A stretch of DNA of 64,000 nt from Lates calcarifer (Eukaryota; Chordata; Actinopteri; Centropomidae), in contig NC_066845.1 in the NCBI RefSeq assembly GCF_001640805.2, forward strand, positions 21,020,307 to 21,084,306, read 5' to 3'. Made by a program: the position numbers and the translations under genes. A model generated the notes under the pieces. It saw nothing but the letters and a program-made list of their open reading frames with translations, was not told the DNA's origin and ran no database searches. Below, piece by piece: positions 39,101-50,923 of this stretch (position 1 is its first letter; each line of letters starts with the position of its first letter).

Positions 39101-41235
39101 CTTGCAAATGGGGATTACAGTGAAAGTCTGCCACAGCACGAGGCGACTGCACACAGCATGCCCTGCAATCCTCTCCACTCAGTAAGCTGAGGCAGAATTT
39201 ATGGCCCTGCACACAGCGCTGCACTGTATGTGTCGGTCTCTGTTGTGGATTACAGGATACACAAATGGTGATGCGTGGGTGTCAGGAGAGGTGCTAGACG
39301 CTGATGTTTCAGGTTTCAAGGTTCAGCTGGAATTCTGTAGCTTTCTCAATGTAAGTGGATAATATCTTCCCAAGGGATACATACAGGAAATACTAAGGGC
39401 CCCAAGTCACTGCTGGATCATAAACACCTTCATGTTTTCTCTCTTATTCCCACTCTGTCTCTTTGTTTCTCTCTTAGGAGCAATAGCATCACCTAAAACT
39501 TGACTGCATCACTGTAATTTCTCCCTAGGATCCTGGCACAAGTTCATAACCATCACATGTCAATAATAGGCTCTGTCCATTACGAGTACCGTTTGTTTAG
39601 AAGACACAGGAAGACTCTGCAAACAGCTAAGTCTAATGTAATTCACTGTTGATCTAGACACCATCATTAGTTTTCTGTTATGAGGCAAATCATGGAAAAA
39701 AAACAAACAAACAAAAAAAAACAAAAAAACACAGGGTTTAGAAATGAAAAACCACCAACTTACTGATAATCTACCTCCCTGGCTTACTATCAAAATGCTG
39801 CCGGTGTCTGGTGTTGGATTACATCAGATCATTAACTCTCCAACTTGTGTGTAGATAATCATGGATTTCTTAATCATAGAGTTCATAGACCTTCAAGCTG
39901 TCCCAGTCATACTCTTATATATATGGCTAGCACAATACACTGACAATACTGTACACAAAAATGTGAGTGGTTATTGAAGAATGAATCAGGGAAGACCTGA
40001 GAATTAATGAATCATTAATGAGTAGTTCCTGGATCCAAAACTGTATGTAGTTAATGATGAGTTACTAGAGAAGAGACTGGAAGATACTATATTAAAGAAT
40101 CATTAGGTAATGATTAGTTCATGAGTATCTGCAAGTCAGAATACTGACCACTTTCACACAGGTTGCCAGCGGAGCAGCGCCACTGAAGTAATCCTTCATT
40201 ACTTCATTATCTGGTTAATACTTGGTTGGTCTGGTCTGGTTCAGAATTGTTACACCCTAGCAAATATTAATACATCTGTGATCTGATAAATAACCGGGTT
40301 ATTTGTTGAGAATCCTGTTTCTGCTTTATTGTTGTTTGTAACTGGAAATTATGTCAAAAGAAAATGGCACCTATTTATCAAACAGCTGGAATTATTTGTT
40401 AGTTTACAGATTCAGTAACACAACATACAAAATCCAATATTTTATATATTAGTCTTAAAATGGGCCATTCTGCATAATGAGTACTTTTTGGTACTTTGAG
40501 TATGTTTTGAAAAAAAAAAAAAAACTGTAAACGGTAAATTGTAAGATGGTTATATTAATACTGTTATAATACATTTTGTATAAATAAATTAGCACAAACA
40601 CTTGAAATGTCAAACAATAATGTCCACCAAGTAAAAAAGTGGTGACAGACTTGAGTTTTAGTTTTTAGTTGTTATTTTAGTATTAAATTTGGATAAACTG
40701 CATACATCTTTAAAAAGGCTAGACTGGCTTAAGCACAGTTACATTGTGGGGCAGCCAAGTCAATGCCATTGTCAGCATTTCAGCTAAGGAAAGGTCCCAT
40801 CACCTAAGACATAAACATGAAATCATTTAAATAAAAGTTGTTATTTTAGATATCACCAAGGAATTGGATCAATAATTGGAACATAGGTCAGACAATTTTA
40901 TGTCTCTACAGTGGACAGAGGAAATCAAACCCATGTTAGTTCTAGTATGCTCAGACTCTGGTGCAGCCCTGGAGAGTCTCAAAAATATCTCTTCAAAGTG
41001 TCTGCAGGGAACAGAAGAAACAATAACATCCACAATCAGATTTGGTCATGCAGGGCAAAACAGCATCCTATTCAAAACTGGAAAACATAATATAGGATAG
41101 TGTGAATTTGTCCAAAATATAAACATGAAAGACTCAGAGGCAGACAGAGAAATAAAAGTGAATTTTGATTTATGGGATATTCTGCATAAAAGTTCAGGAG
41201 AAAAATTTGAGAGGATATGATGTTTTATTTTCATG
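33183..41235. other. long intergenic region with a possible conserved segment
   Basis: About 8 kb without a supported exon. Sequence at 36700-37120 is less AT-rich and free of repeats, a reason to test it for conservation. The start of an unrelated dispersed sequence (AAAGGTATAATATGCAGGAT) is seen at 37449. Confidence 0.4.
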
Positions 41236-41355
41236 ATTGGTTGTTATTATCATCATTATCATTATTGTTATTATTATTACTATTATTGGTAATAATACCA
41301 ACAAATTATTGGTAATAATAATTTTGTTACCAATATTATTAATAATAATAATTGT
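41236..41355. repeat. degenerate (ATT)n with inner palindrome
   Basis: ATT/ATC units, then ATTATTGGTAATAAT appears twice with a TTACCAATATTATTAATAAT complement, able to fold back on itself. Confidence 0.8.
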
Positions 41356-41365
41356 TTAGTTCTCA

Positions 41366-41935
41366 AAAAACAAACCCTGGATTAATCCTGACATAAAGGC
41401 TCTCAAGGAGAAAAGAAAGGCCTTTAGGTCAGGAAATAAGGAGGAGCTGAAGGCTGTGCAGAAGGAGCTGAGGAGGAAGATCAAGGAGGGGAAGAACTGC
41501 TACAGGAGGAAGATGGAGGAGCAGCTGCAGCAGAACGACATCAGTGGAGAGGCCTGAAAACCATCTCTGGGCACAGGGAACCAGACCGCCAGACTGTGGG
41601 GACTCAGGAGTGGGTGAATGACCTGAATCTGTTTTTCAATAGATTTGATCAGTCACCTGCTGCTCCCCCTGCTCAGTCATCCCTGCTGCAACCCCCCCCG
41701 TCTGCTCCTCCACCTCCACACCCCTGCCCACAGTGTTCAGCTCAGGAGGATCAGGGCAAGAATGGCTACAGGTCCAGACAGTATCAGCTCCAGGCTCCTG
41801 AAGTCCTGCGCAGACCAGCTGTGTGAGATCGTGGAGCACCTCTTCAACACAAGCCTGAAGTTGAGGAGAGTCCCACAGCTGTGGAAGACATCCTGTGTGG
41901 TACTGGTGCCGAAGACAGTCCTGGCTCCGTTCCTT
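41366..41935 (+). mobile_element. L2/Rex1-like LINE, 5' portion of the RT region
   Basis: Plus-strand frame beginning NKPWINPDIKALKEKRKAF, then KTISGHREPDRQT, DSISSRLLKSCADQLC and RVPQLWKTSCVVLVPKT, the region leading into the reverse transcriptase of fish L2/Rex1 LINEs. A TGA and frame changes disable it. It stops at PKT, where the opposite-strand LINE begins. Confidence 0.75.
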
Positions 41936-42785
41936 TTCAGAATCAGAATCAGACTTTATTGCCAAGTAAGTTTGCATATACAAGGAATTTGTTTTGGTAT
42001 ATCGGTGCTAAAGGACAGTGATAGTAAAAAAAGAGCAAAAAGCAAAAACTACAAGGAACATAAATATACATAATTAAAATGTAAAGTGTCGAGTGCAAAT
42101 GTTTGAAGGTGGCAGTGATTGTCTGGAGAGATGTACATTAATTAACGCATAGGTGTATGTATAACATTAATGTGACGTGTAGTGGGGGGTGGGGGGATTA
42201 TAGACTGTGACAGTCTGTGTGTGTGTGTTTGGGGGGGGCTATGTCTTGTTGAGGAGCTCAGTTGCAGATGGGAAGAAACCGTTCTTGTGGTGTGAGGTCT
42301 TGGTTTTGATGGACCGCAACCTCCTGCTAGACGGGAGTGTCCTGAAGAGTTTGTGACCAAGATGGGAGGGATCGGCCATGATCTTTCCTGCCCCGCCTCA
42401 GGGTCCTGGAGGTGTACAGGTCCTAGAGAGAAGGCAGGTTACAGCCGATCACCTTCTCAGCAGACTGGATGACACGCTGCAGTCTGCCTCTGTCCTTGGC
42501 AGTAGCAGCAGTGTACCAGGTGGTGATGGAGGAGGTGAGGATGGACTCAATGATGGAGGTGTAGAAGTGCATCATCATTGTCCTTGGCAGGTTGAACTTC
42601 TTCAACTGCCGCAAGAAGTACATCCTCTGCTGGGCCTTCTTGATCAGGGAGCTGATGTTTAGCTCCCACTTGAGGTCCTGGGTGATGATGGTCCCCAGGA
42701 CACGGAAGGACTCCACAGTTCTGACTGGGGAGTCACACAGGATGATGGGGGATGGTGAAGCTGTGTTCTTCCCTCTACACTGCAG
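41936..42785 (-). mobile_element. inserted LINE, RT C-terminus and 3' tail
   Basis: Minus-strand frame with VRTVESFRVLGTIITQDLKW, KKAQQRMYFLRQLKKFNL, IESILTSSITTWYTAA, QRVIQSAEKVIGCNLPSL, the end of an L2/Rex1-like reverse transcriptase. The minus-strand 3' end at 41936-41960 reads AATAAAGTCTGATTCTGATT, the usual tail of this family, placing it directly against the plus-strand LINE. Confidence 0.8.
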
Positions 42786-42932
42786 ACTTCCAGTATAACT
42801 CACCTCACTGCCACCTACAAAAGTTCTCTGATGACTCTGGAGGACCAAAGAACTGGTGGTGGATTTCTGCAGGAGCAGACACTCCCCCCAACACCAGTGA
42901 ACATCCAGGAAAGAGACATTGAGATGGTGACT
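42786..42932 (+). mobile_element. plus-strand LINE fragment resumed
   Basis: Reads CTGCCACCTACAAAAGTTCTCTGATGACTCTGG and GTGAACATCCAGGAAAGAGACATTGAGATGGT, the late RT part of the plus-strand LINE. Sequence normally between it and 41935 is missing, so the opposite-strand copy is associated with a deletion. Confidence 0.65.
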
Positions 42933-43995
42933 AGGGGTGCAACGGTACAGGTAGCCCACGGTACAGCCGTACCTCGGTTTTTGGGTCACGGTTTCAGTAT
43001 ATGCTTTGTGCGTAAAGAGAACCTTTTTTTTTCTCCCAAAATTATATCTTTATTTTGCTTGTCAGCAAAAACTGCATTTCACAGCAAACAAATTCCAGTA
43101 TCAATCGTGTACTGAATAATATAACACTCTCCCTTCAAGTTAACTGTTACTAAACACAACACTTTCAAGTGGTAAACTGCCTCTTATTCGTTGACTACTG
43201 GTATACACTATACAGTAGTACAAAAAGAGAGGTAAACAATTTCAAAAGAAAAAGTGCACTTTATCTTTGACAAATTGTATACAGTCTGGGGGAAACATAA
43301 ATTCAGAAATAGCTAGTGCTTTGCCTATTTTAAATGAACATAAGAATACTTTAGTATAGGCTACATTCCAGATGTAGAGTGCAATATCAATGAGCATGAG
43401 CTATTTATTCCACTGCTATTATGAGATTTTTCTGTAAGAAGATAAGCCTGTCAACATTGTCTGCAGCAAGACTCCTCATCTGCCAACCTAACATATAGTG
43501 GACCGTCACAGTCAAGTAACTCTCTGTTGCTCGGGAGGTCCAACTATCCGTGGTCAGTGCGAGGCTCTGTGTTTTAGCCATATCATCATATCATATCATC
43601 ATCATTTTCAATGGCTTTGTCATAGAGGTTGGGAATTACAACGTCACTGAAATGTGTACGGCAGGGAACAACATAACGTGGGTCGCGCGACGAAACCCCA
43701 CATCTTCGACCACAGAAAAGGGCTGCTAATCTTTGGCACTGAACGCTCCCACTGCACAGGTTATTTTCTTATGTTTGTCTAAAGTGGCACGGTAGGTCTG
43801 TTCAAGAGCGTTCTAGAGAGACAGTTGTTGTTTTGCTGCTGTTACCTTTTCGAGTCGCTCGACTGTCCTGTGTTCAGGAACCGTTATATCAGGATGCTTA
43901 CGCTGGAGATGCTTGGTCATATTGCTTGTGTGTCCTTCTGAGTAGTGGACATGTTTCAAGCAGCGTTTGCAGACAGTGAAATTTCTGTTAACTGC
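42933..43995 (-). mobile_element. hAT transposon remnant (ZBED-type transposase)
   Basis: Starts TAGGGGTGCAACGGTAC, a typical hAT end, with GTACCTCGGTTTTTGGGTCACGG inside. On the minus strand a BED-type zinc finger frame (VCKRCLKHVHYS, TSNMTKHLQRKHP) lies at 43830-43990 and a later transposase block LALTTDSWTSRATESYLTV at about 43500-43590. The rest of the transposase is deleted and the end near 43995 lacks a clear inverted terminus. Confidence 0.75.
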
Positions 43996-44460
43996 TGGAC
44001 AACGAGTTCCACCCCCTGCAGGACAGTGTGACAGCACTGAGCAGCTCCTTCAGCGATAGGCTGCTTCACCTAAAGTGTGTGAAGGAGAGGTATCGCAGGT
44101 CCTTCCTTCCTGCTGCTGTCAGACTCTACAACCAGCACTGCTCCTGCACCACATACTCACATGGACCATTTTCACTAGGTTCTGCACTTTAATTAATCCA
44201 AAACAGCTGCTATCAGTCATTCAATGTGTGCAATTCCATTTCAAAAATGTGCAATATCTGTATTTAGTTCATTTTCTGTCTCTGTGTATAAAGTCCTGTG
44301 TATATTGTTCTTCTCTTAATATTTTTTTATTACATTGTCATGTTTATTCTTATGTGTATATTTTTTATAGCATTATCTTGTTTTTGTCTTTTACTCGTAT
44401 CTTTTCGTATCACTTATGCTGCTGCAAAAATGTAAATTCCCCCATTGTGGGACTAATAAC
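43996..44460 (+). mobile_element. plus-strand LINE 3' end
   Basis: GACAACGAGTTCCACCCCCTGCAGGACAG, GTGTGAAGGAGAGGTATCGCAGGTCCTTC and CAGACTCTACAACCAGCAC encode the final peptide of the L2/Rex1 family. The tail TGCAAAAATGTAAATTCCCCCATTGTGGGACTAATAA is the characteristic 3' end. It closes the plus-strand LINE begun at 41366. Confidence 0.75.
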
Positions 44461-44570
44461 GATTCACACTCCAGACCAGTTGGTGGCGGTAATGCACCAT
44501 TTCGTTGTTTGCCAACAGCCATAAAAAAATCAAGAATAAGAAGTAAACGGGGAAGAAGAGGTTCTGGGAG
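44461..44570 (+). promoter_or_regulatory. LMAN2L 5' flank
   Basis: Only 110 bases separate the LINE tail from the start codon. They contain CAGTTGGTGGCGGTAATGCACC and GTTTGCCAACAGCC, a motif I recognise as recurrent in fish genomes; the promoter or 5' UTR must lie here or inside the LINE. Confidence 0.45.
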
Positions 44571-47500
44571 ATGGTTGCCACTAAAACCAAGTCAAATCTG
44601 GATCGACTGAGAAGCTTCGGGTTTTTACATCCAATGTTTCATTCTAAAAACATTCGTAAATTAATATGTTTGTTTGTTACCATTTGTATTTTGATGAGCC
44701 AGTCGTTAGCAAACGAGCAGGACTTTATGGAGGAGTTTTTGAAGCGGGAATATTCTCTGTCGAAGCCGTACCGTGGTAGGTTGGGTTTACTGTCAAATCT
44801 CTGTTACGTTAACGTTAGCTAACAAGTATAACTGAGCTAAACTAAGTTAACATTAGCCAACAATACCAATTCATCCAGATAGAAATGAGCATGTCGCTTA
44901 CTTTCCAGATAACCAATGTTGAACTCATGTTAACTGCTCAGGATAATAATTAGCTAAGACGAACTTTGTGCCTCTCCGATACTTACACATCGCAGCTAAT
45001 GTCATAATGCGGGAAATGATTGCTACTATTAGCCCACAGCGAAAAACACATGTATTGTAAGACCAATAAAGTCTAACAAACAACTAAACGAGCTTTAGCT
45101 GGGTAAGTTAACTGTCTCTTCTCAGCGAGGACAAAGTTAGCTCTTAACTTTCATGAGTGGCCACAGTAGGCACTGTCTCAAACTGTGGGGAAACGATCCC
45201 GGAAGCTCCCGGAGGAAAGACCCGGGAGGCGGTTGTCCGCTGCTGCTTAAAGGAGGTTCAGTGGCTAACCACATGTACATTTGCAAAAGCGGACGATTGG
45301 TGCCAATCTTTACAGTCTTTTCTCGAATAAAAGTAAAAAATATTATTTGGAAACACTTCCAGTGAAGCATACATCCCACGTCTGTAGAAGCCCTACAGAG
45401 GTCCATACTTGTTTTCGAATACGGCGTCGTCTTCGCCCAATTCTGGAGCGTTAGCCGGCACCCGGCTCAGTACTGCCTTCTGTGGACGGAGACCCGCTGC
45501 TTCCTCACTGTCAGTGAGAACCGTTTACTGTAGGTGGGAACCTGTTGTAGTGGCTGTTTTTCACACAGATTGTCACAAGAGGCAACAGTGAGCCCATTAC
45601 ACACTGGGAAAACAAAATCTCAACAAGAGACACAAAAGTCAGATTCATGCTTTATAACAAGTGTTGTCAAGCATTGTTTCTGATTTAGCCACAGAAAAAA
45701 AATGAGGACGAGGACTAACTGGTTGGTCTTACAATAGTGTGTCTCATTAACCACCCCATCCTCGATAAAGAGGAGTGAGACGGCTACACGTTAGGGATTT
45801 ATTCAAAGTATTTTGTCGGTTTCCTGCTCCTTATACACACTGTGCACTAGTCCATATAAATATTGTTTCTGTTCCGGATCACTTATATCGAGAAGGTAGT
45901 TTGGTCTATAATCAGCCTGTTCTGTTGCATTGCCCACTGACAGAGAATAGTGGGGGGTGGGGATCTTGTAATTTATCGTTACTGTATAAGGTATACAGTA
46001 GTGATTGGAGCTAACAAGTATATTGCTGTTTTGCAGGCTTAGGCTTCTCTAGTTCCTCACAGTGGGATCTCATGGGCACTGCCATGGTAACACCTGACCA
46101 TGTGAGGCTAACCCCAGACCTGCAAAGCCGACAGGGAGCAGTGTGGAGTCGAATTGTAAGTCTACTGCAAAAAACTGCAAAACCTACACACACTCTTAAA
46201 CTCTTAAACTAACATCCTATGTCTGTCTCACACTAGATATGCTGAAATTGTCAGAAAAGTCTCATTAACATGACCACTTAGCATAACTTTGATATGAAAA
46301 TTGCACATTATGTAAGCATTTTATGAATACAGTTCAGACCCTTACAGAGTATATATATTTTTTAATGACTAACAATAGACTAATTCAGCCTGTGAAAAGG
46401 ATGATCTTTTATTCAGTTGTGTTTACAACATAGTGCACATAGCGTAGATCAAGAATAACTTGTTTGTTTTCATTTCTGTTGCTTTCTAGCCTTTCTTCTT
46501 GCGGGATTGGGAGCTTAAGGTGCACTTTAAAATTCACGGCCTGGGAAAGAAGAATTTGAATGGGGATGGACTGGCTATCTGGTTAACCAAAGATCGCATG
46601 CAGAATGGTAAGGAGAGATTCTATGTGTGTCTTTTCCAGTGAAAAGGAACTACATGCTACAATTTAGTGTAATGTGAAAAAACAGGATAGGCCCCAATAT
46701 TCAGGACCATATTTCTAAAGCTTAGTATTAAGAGTTGGTTTGTGTTGATGCTCAACAAAGGTTAACAGGTTTAGAGGAATAATCCAACAGTTTAGGAAAT
46801 GTGCCTGTTTGTCATCAACTTTAAAAAGCACAGCAACACCCCGCACTGTTTGTTGTGAGCCTGTTTGTGAGAAATGCCCTAATGTACCTTACTCTTTCTT
46901 TGCAGGCCCTGTGTTTGGCAACATGAACCAGTTTGTTGGACTTGGAATATTTGTGGACACTTACCCCAATGCTGACAAGAGCCATGATGTGAGTGACAAA
47001 AGGAAGCTTCTGTGTAATGACTGTGGTATAGTTCTGTCTCTATTTCTGCAACAGACTACATGACTACATTTCCTTTACACTGTTGTCTACTACTTGCATA
47101 AATGGGATGTAATAATGATGAATATGCTTCTACTCATGTATACTCACCTAAAACTAGTAATCATTTAGAATGAGCCATTTATGTCTACTTAGGGAGCGGG
47201 TCCACTTTCATGGAGTTTGCCATGTTGTGGCACAGTGTTTCTACAGTATCCCAGAACAGACAAACCAAACCAAACAGTGGCTCTGTATAGGACCTTTTGT
47301 GTTTTTATGTCAATGCTGCAGCATTTTACAACTTGTTGATATGTGAGCTATAACAACTAAATATAATGTCTAAATATACAGCGTTCCCCCCCAGGGTGAC
47401 TGTCATGGAGTGGCAGTTTGTCTGTGGGGTGGGAGAATGATGGCTGTATAATAATGAAAAATGAACAGACTTGCAGGAGAGGGCTAGGGCGAGCTTCCCT

Positions 47501-50500
47501 GCCAGCAGAGCCACTGCTGTCAGAGTGCATGCATTAAAAAAAAAATGCTGATATTTTCTGACTTTCAGATGTTTGGGGATGACTTCTGTCCATTTATGAT
47601 TTTTACAGAGATTTATAATGCTTGTAAGAGCTTGTCTTAGAATAGATTAGAATGCCTTTATTGTCATTGTATCGTTAAAAACCATACAAAGAAATTTAGA
47701 GTGCTACTCCCGTAAGGTGCCACAACATAACAAGCTTAACGTACCAAGTTGTGAACCTGTCTCCTCTGCTTCTCTGCACAGTGTGTGTGTATAGAAGGGC
47801 TAAGACACACGTGCTGCTGTAAATGACAACAAGGACAGGGGTCACGTTGACAGAGTAATTGATGCCATTTTGTCACCTGACAGCCTCTGTTGACTCTCCA
47901 ACAGGCTTGTAAAGGGATTGGTGAGTCGACGGGTATTTAGTTGGTTGCAACCTGTGTTCTCACTGCTAAATGCTACTAAATCCTACGCACTGGTTCTTTA
48001 ATTAGTAAGATAAACATACACACAAATTTCTGGCAATAGTGCAGTTATTTGTTTGTGCTGGATTAATGTCTTAATTAATTTAAAAGAATGTCTAAGTACA
48101 GCCTGCCTGTCCTTAATGTTCTCTTAATTCATATTAATTATGCTGATCTGAAAAATGTGTCAATATTTCTTTTCCCGCATCCCTTTTGAATGTGAAGAAG
48201 ACACAACCTGGAACTCAGGTAGCATCAGAAATGGCTGTTTATTATGAGCTGAGCTATTGAATCTCCATCCATCTTAAAATATTCACCATTTTGTGCCATT
48301 TCATTACATCCATCTGTGTTGATTCATCTGTGGTGTTTGCTGTAATTGTGATACCATAACTGAAACAGCAATGTGATTGAGTGCTTGTGAATCTGCAGAT
48401 AAAGGTGTCTATGTTGTGTCTCCCCTGTCTTTCTCTCAGAGGGCTTTCCCATATATATCGGTGATGCTGGGGAATGGGACTCTATCATACGACCACGATC
48501 GTGATGGACGGCCCACAGAACTTGGGGGGTGCACAGCTATGGCACGCAATGCCATCTACGACACGTTCCTCCTCGTCAGATACTCCAAAAACAGACTTGT
48601 GGTATGAAACTCTAATTACGGTGTGAATGATACAGTGTACACTGGCTTCAGAAAGTACCTAGCCCTCTTTAAATTTTGTACACTTTATTGTGTTGTTGAT
48701 GTATTTACAATATATACTTAAAGTTACATAGTAATGTGATTAAAAAAAATAATAATTCCTGAGTGGCCCATAAGATGTTGAACATTTTCATCATGGAAAA
48801 GTGATAATGTTTAAATCCAGGTCGATAATGATGGTATTAAATGTTGAAAAATCTTTTTAGGCCAGAGGGTACCCATTGACAGCTCTAAAATAATACCTAT
48901 GAAAATAAAGTTTATAGAGACACTTCCAGGCATTTTTTAATCCTTCATCAGTGACTCACACTGACTGTTCCTCTACCCTCCAGCTCATGGTGGATGTAGA
49001 TGGTAAACAGGAATGGAAACACTGTGCTGACATCACAGGAGTGCGGCTACCTACAGGCCACTTCTTTGGTGCCTCCTCTGCCACTGGAGATCTATCAGGT
49101 ATTAAGCATCATGTAAAGGCTGTTTGACCACTGGGAACCTCTCTTTGATTAGTTCAAGTCAAATTAAGCTTTAATTATAGCTTTAGGGAAACTGAGTTAC
49201 AAGCACTATACCACAAAGCAGTTCCAGTAAGATGACTGATGAGATGGAAAATTTGCCTCCCTCCCAAACTCCACAAATGCTAAACAGAAGAAACGCTGAA
49301 ATGACAGAACTGGTTTGTATGAAATCTTTCTTCAAGTATTAATTACTGACTTGTGCATGTTGCTCTAGATAACCATGACATCATCTCCATGAAGTTGTAC
49401 CAGTTGACAGTAGAGAAGACCCCAGAGGAGGAGGAGGAAGAGGAGGAGGTCACCATACCTAGAGTTGATAACATGGAACAGTTCCAAGGTAGATGCACTA
49501 CGGCCACTCTGCCAAGTGTATGTGTATATATGTGAGTGTCTGTGTCTGTCTGTGCGTGCGTGTGTGTTACCATAGCAAAATGTGTTCCTGGAGACACCTT
49601 GTACTTAGGTGGTTAGCAGGTGTTATATGTGTGTACACAGGTTTTGCCACTGTGATAGCATCACAGCCATGTTGTTGAGATAAAAATGAAGGCCAAATTC
49701 AATGTGGCCTGCTCCACAAGCCCTGAGTACTCATGTAATAATGTAGTAATAACTACTGGAATATTCAGGGGTCAAAACATCAGCACACTGACCAGTGAGG
49801 CGGCTGGTGTTTTCCCATCTTAAGATGTGATAATTCACAAGCTAGAGAGGAGAGCATGTTTTTACATCTTATTTTCACACAGTCATCCTCAGCAGATGAA
49901 GTTTGGCCAGGTGGGTTTAAAGTAGAGATTGAGATCACTCTTGACCTAGAAAACGGCAGCTGACAAAAAACAAAGTGAGCTGGAAAAAGTCCCAGCCTCC
50001 CCCTTGACCCCTAAATAGGTAGGTATAGATTAATAATTAATGAATAGATGATACTTTTTCAGTGTCTCATCCTAAGCATGACATAAAGCATCAAACGTAT
50101 CCAATTTATGTTATAATGAGAAAAGTTTGTTTTAATGATGTTCAATTTGTGTAATAACAGCAGCATTTTGTGATGTGACCAGAGGAAATAAATTATAGGA
50201 CAAAAATTTCTTGTTAAAACAGAACAATTTAGTATCTGGTAATGATGAGAATATATGACATAACTCAGAAATGTGTCTTTATAACAGAAAAAAAAGATCT
50301 TTTCTCTTTTAAAAACTTGGAAAAAATTATGCATTCCTCTATAATATCAGACATTCAGCTGTCCATCAACTGTTATCAGATTTTGATTCAGATGTTGCAA
50401 AAATCTGATTGGTCAGAAATGCATGACATCACCTTTTTCCATTTGAGTTCAGCATGCTTTAAACCAGTAAGAAGAGATGAAACTTGACACAAATACAGAA

Positions 50501-50923
50501 AGTCTTATAAATGAAATTACCAAAAGTGCCCTAACTTTGGGAGAAAATTTGCTCATGTAGACCAAACACTTATAGACCGTTTACCTAGCTGAGTAATGAT
50601 GTAAATTGGCATCACCAAGTTTTCTTTGTTGAAGGCAGCTGAGGGCAAAAGAACAGGATTTAATCATTGACTTAAACTACAAGAAATTCCTCTTAATGAA
50701 ATGGTTGTATAGTCTTTAAATGAACACTGCTGGGAACCCTCATCTGTTTGTTAATGAGTTTTCATCCTTTTGCATTGCAGTGGATGTCCAGGAGGAAGGC
50801 ATGAGTGGAGTCCAGTTCTTCTTCACTCTCGTCTTCTCCATCCTGGGCTTGGGTGTGCTGGCAGTCGTGGGAATGATACTTTATGGGCGCTGGAAAGAAA
50901 ACAGACGTAAACGTTTCTATTGA
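44571..50923 (+). CDS. lman2l: VIP36-like lectin LMAN2L
   Basis: Leguminous-type lectin that binds high-mannose glycans and helps move glycoproteins from ER to Golgi. Exons: 44571-44775, 46037-46155, 46490-46607, 46906-46988, 48440-48601, 48984-49098, 49369-49488, 50781-50923; all GT-AG and in phase, 354 aa. Residues 31-47 form a signal sequence after an unusually long basic lead. The lectin domain runs from about residue 56 (LKREYSLSKPY) to 285, with FVDTYPN, SYDHDRDGRPTELGGC and TGDLSDNHDIIS holding the calcium and sugar-binding residues known in VIP36. The last exon gives one membrane helix and the cytosolic tail KENRRKRFY, whose RKR and FY act in ER retention and exit in this family. FGNMNQFVGLGIFVDTYPN and the DGRPTELGGC text favour LMAN2L over LMAN2. 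Exon 7 has a run of eight Glu from (GAG)n codons. A possible AATAAA lies at 51689. Confidence 0.94.
47640..47730. mobile_element. short retroposon tail in lman2l intron 4
   Basis: GAATGCCTTTATTGTCATTGTA, ACAAAGAAATTTAGAGTGC and CTCCCGTAAGGTGC resemble the common TTATTGTCATTGTA-type ends of fish retroposons. Boundaries are approximate. Confidence 0.45.
48636..48720. mobile_element. transposon terminal sequence in lman2l intron 5
   Basis: ACACTGGCTTCAGAAAGTACCTAGCCC followed by a TTTGTACACTTTATTGTGTTG block resembles the end of Tc1/mariner-type fish elements (CAGTGGCTTGCGAAAGTATTC). A second sequence of the type, ACAGTGGCCTCAGAAAGTATTCAG, is at 55003. Confidence 0.4.

Noticed and set aside
41645..42073. 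142-codon plus-strand frame as a gene
   Set aside because: It spans a LINE fragment and the reverse complement of another LINE's tail.
42423..42989. 188-codon minus-strand frame as a gene
   Set aside because: It is a LINE reverse transcriptase C-terminus running into opposite-strand LINE sequence.
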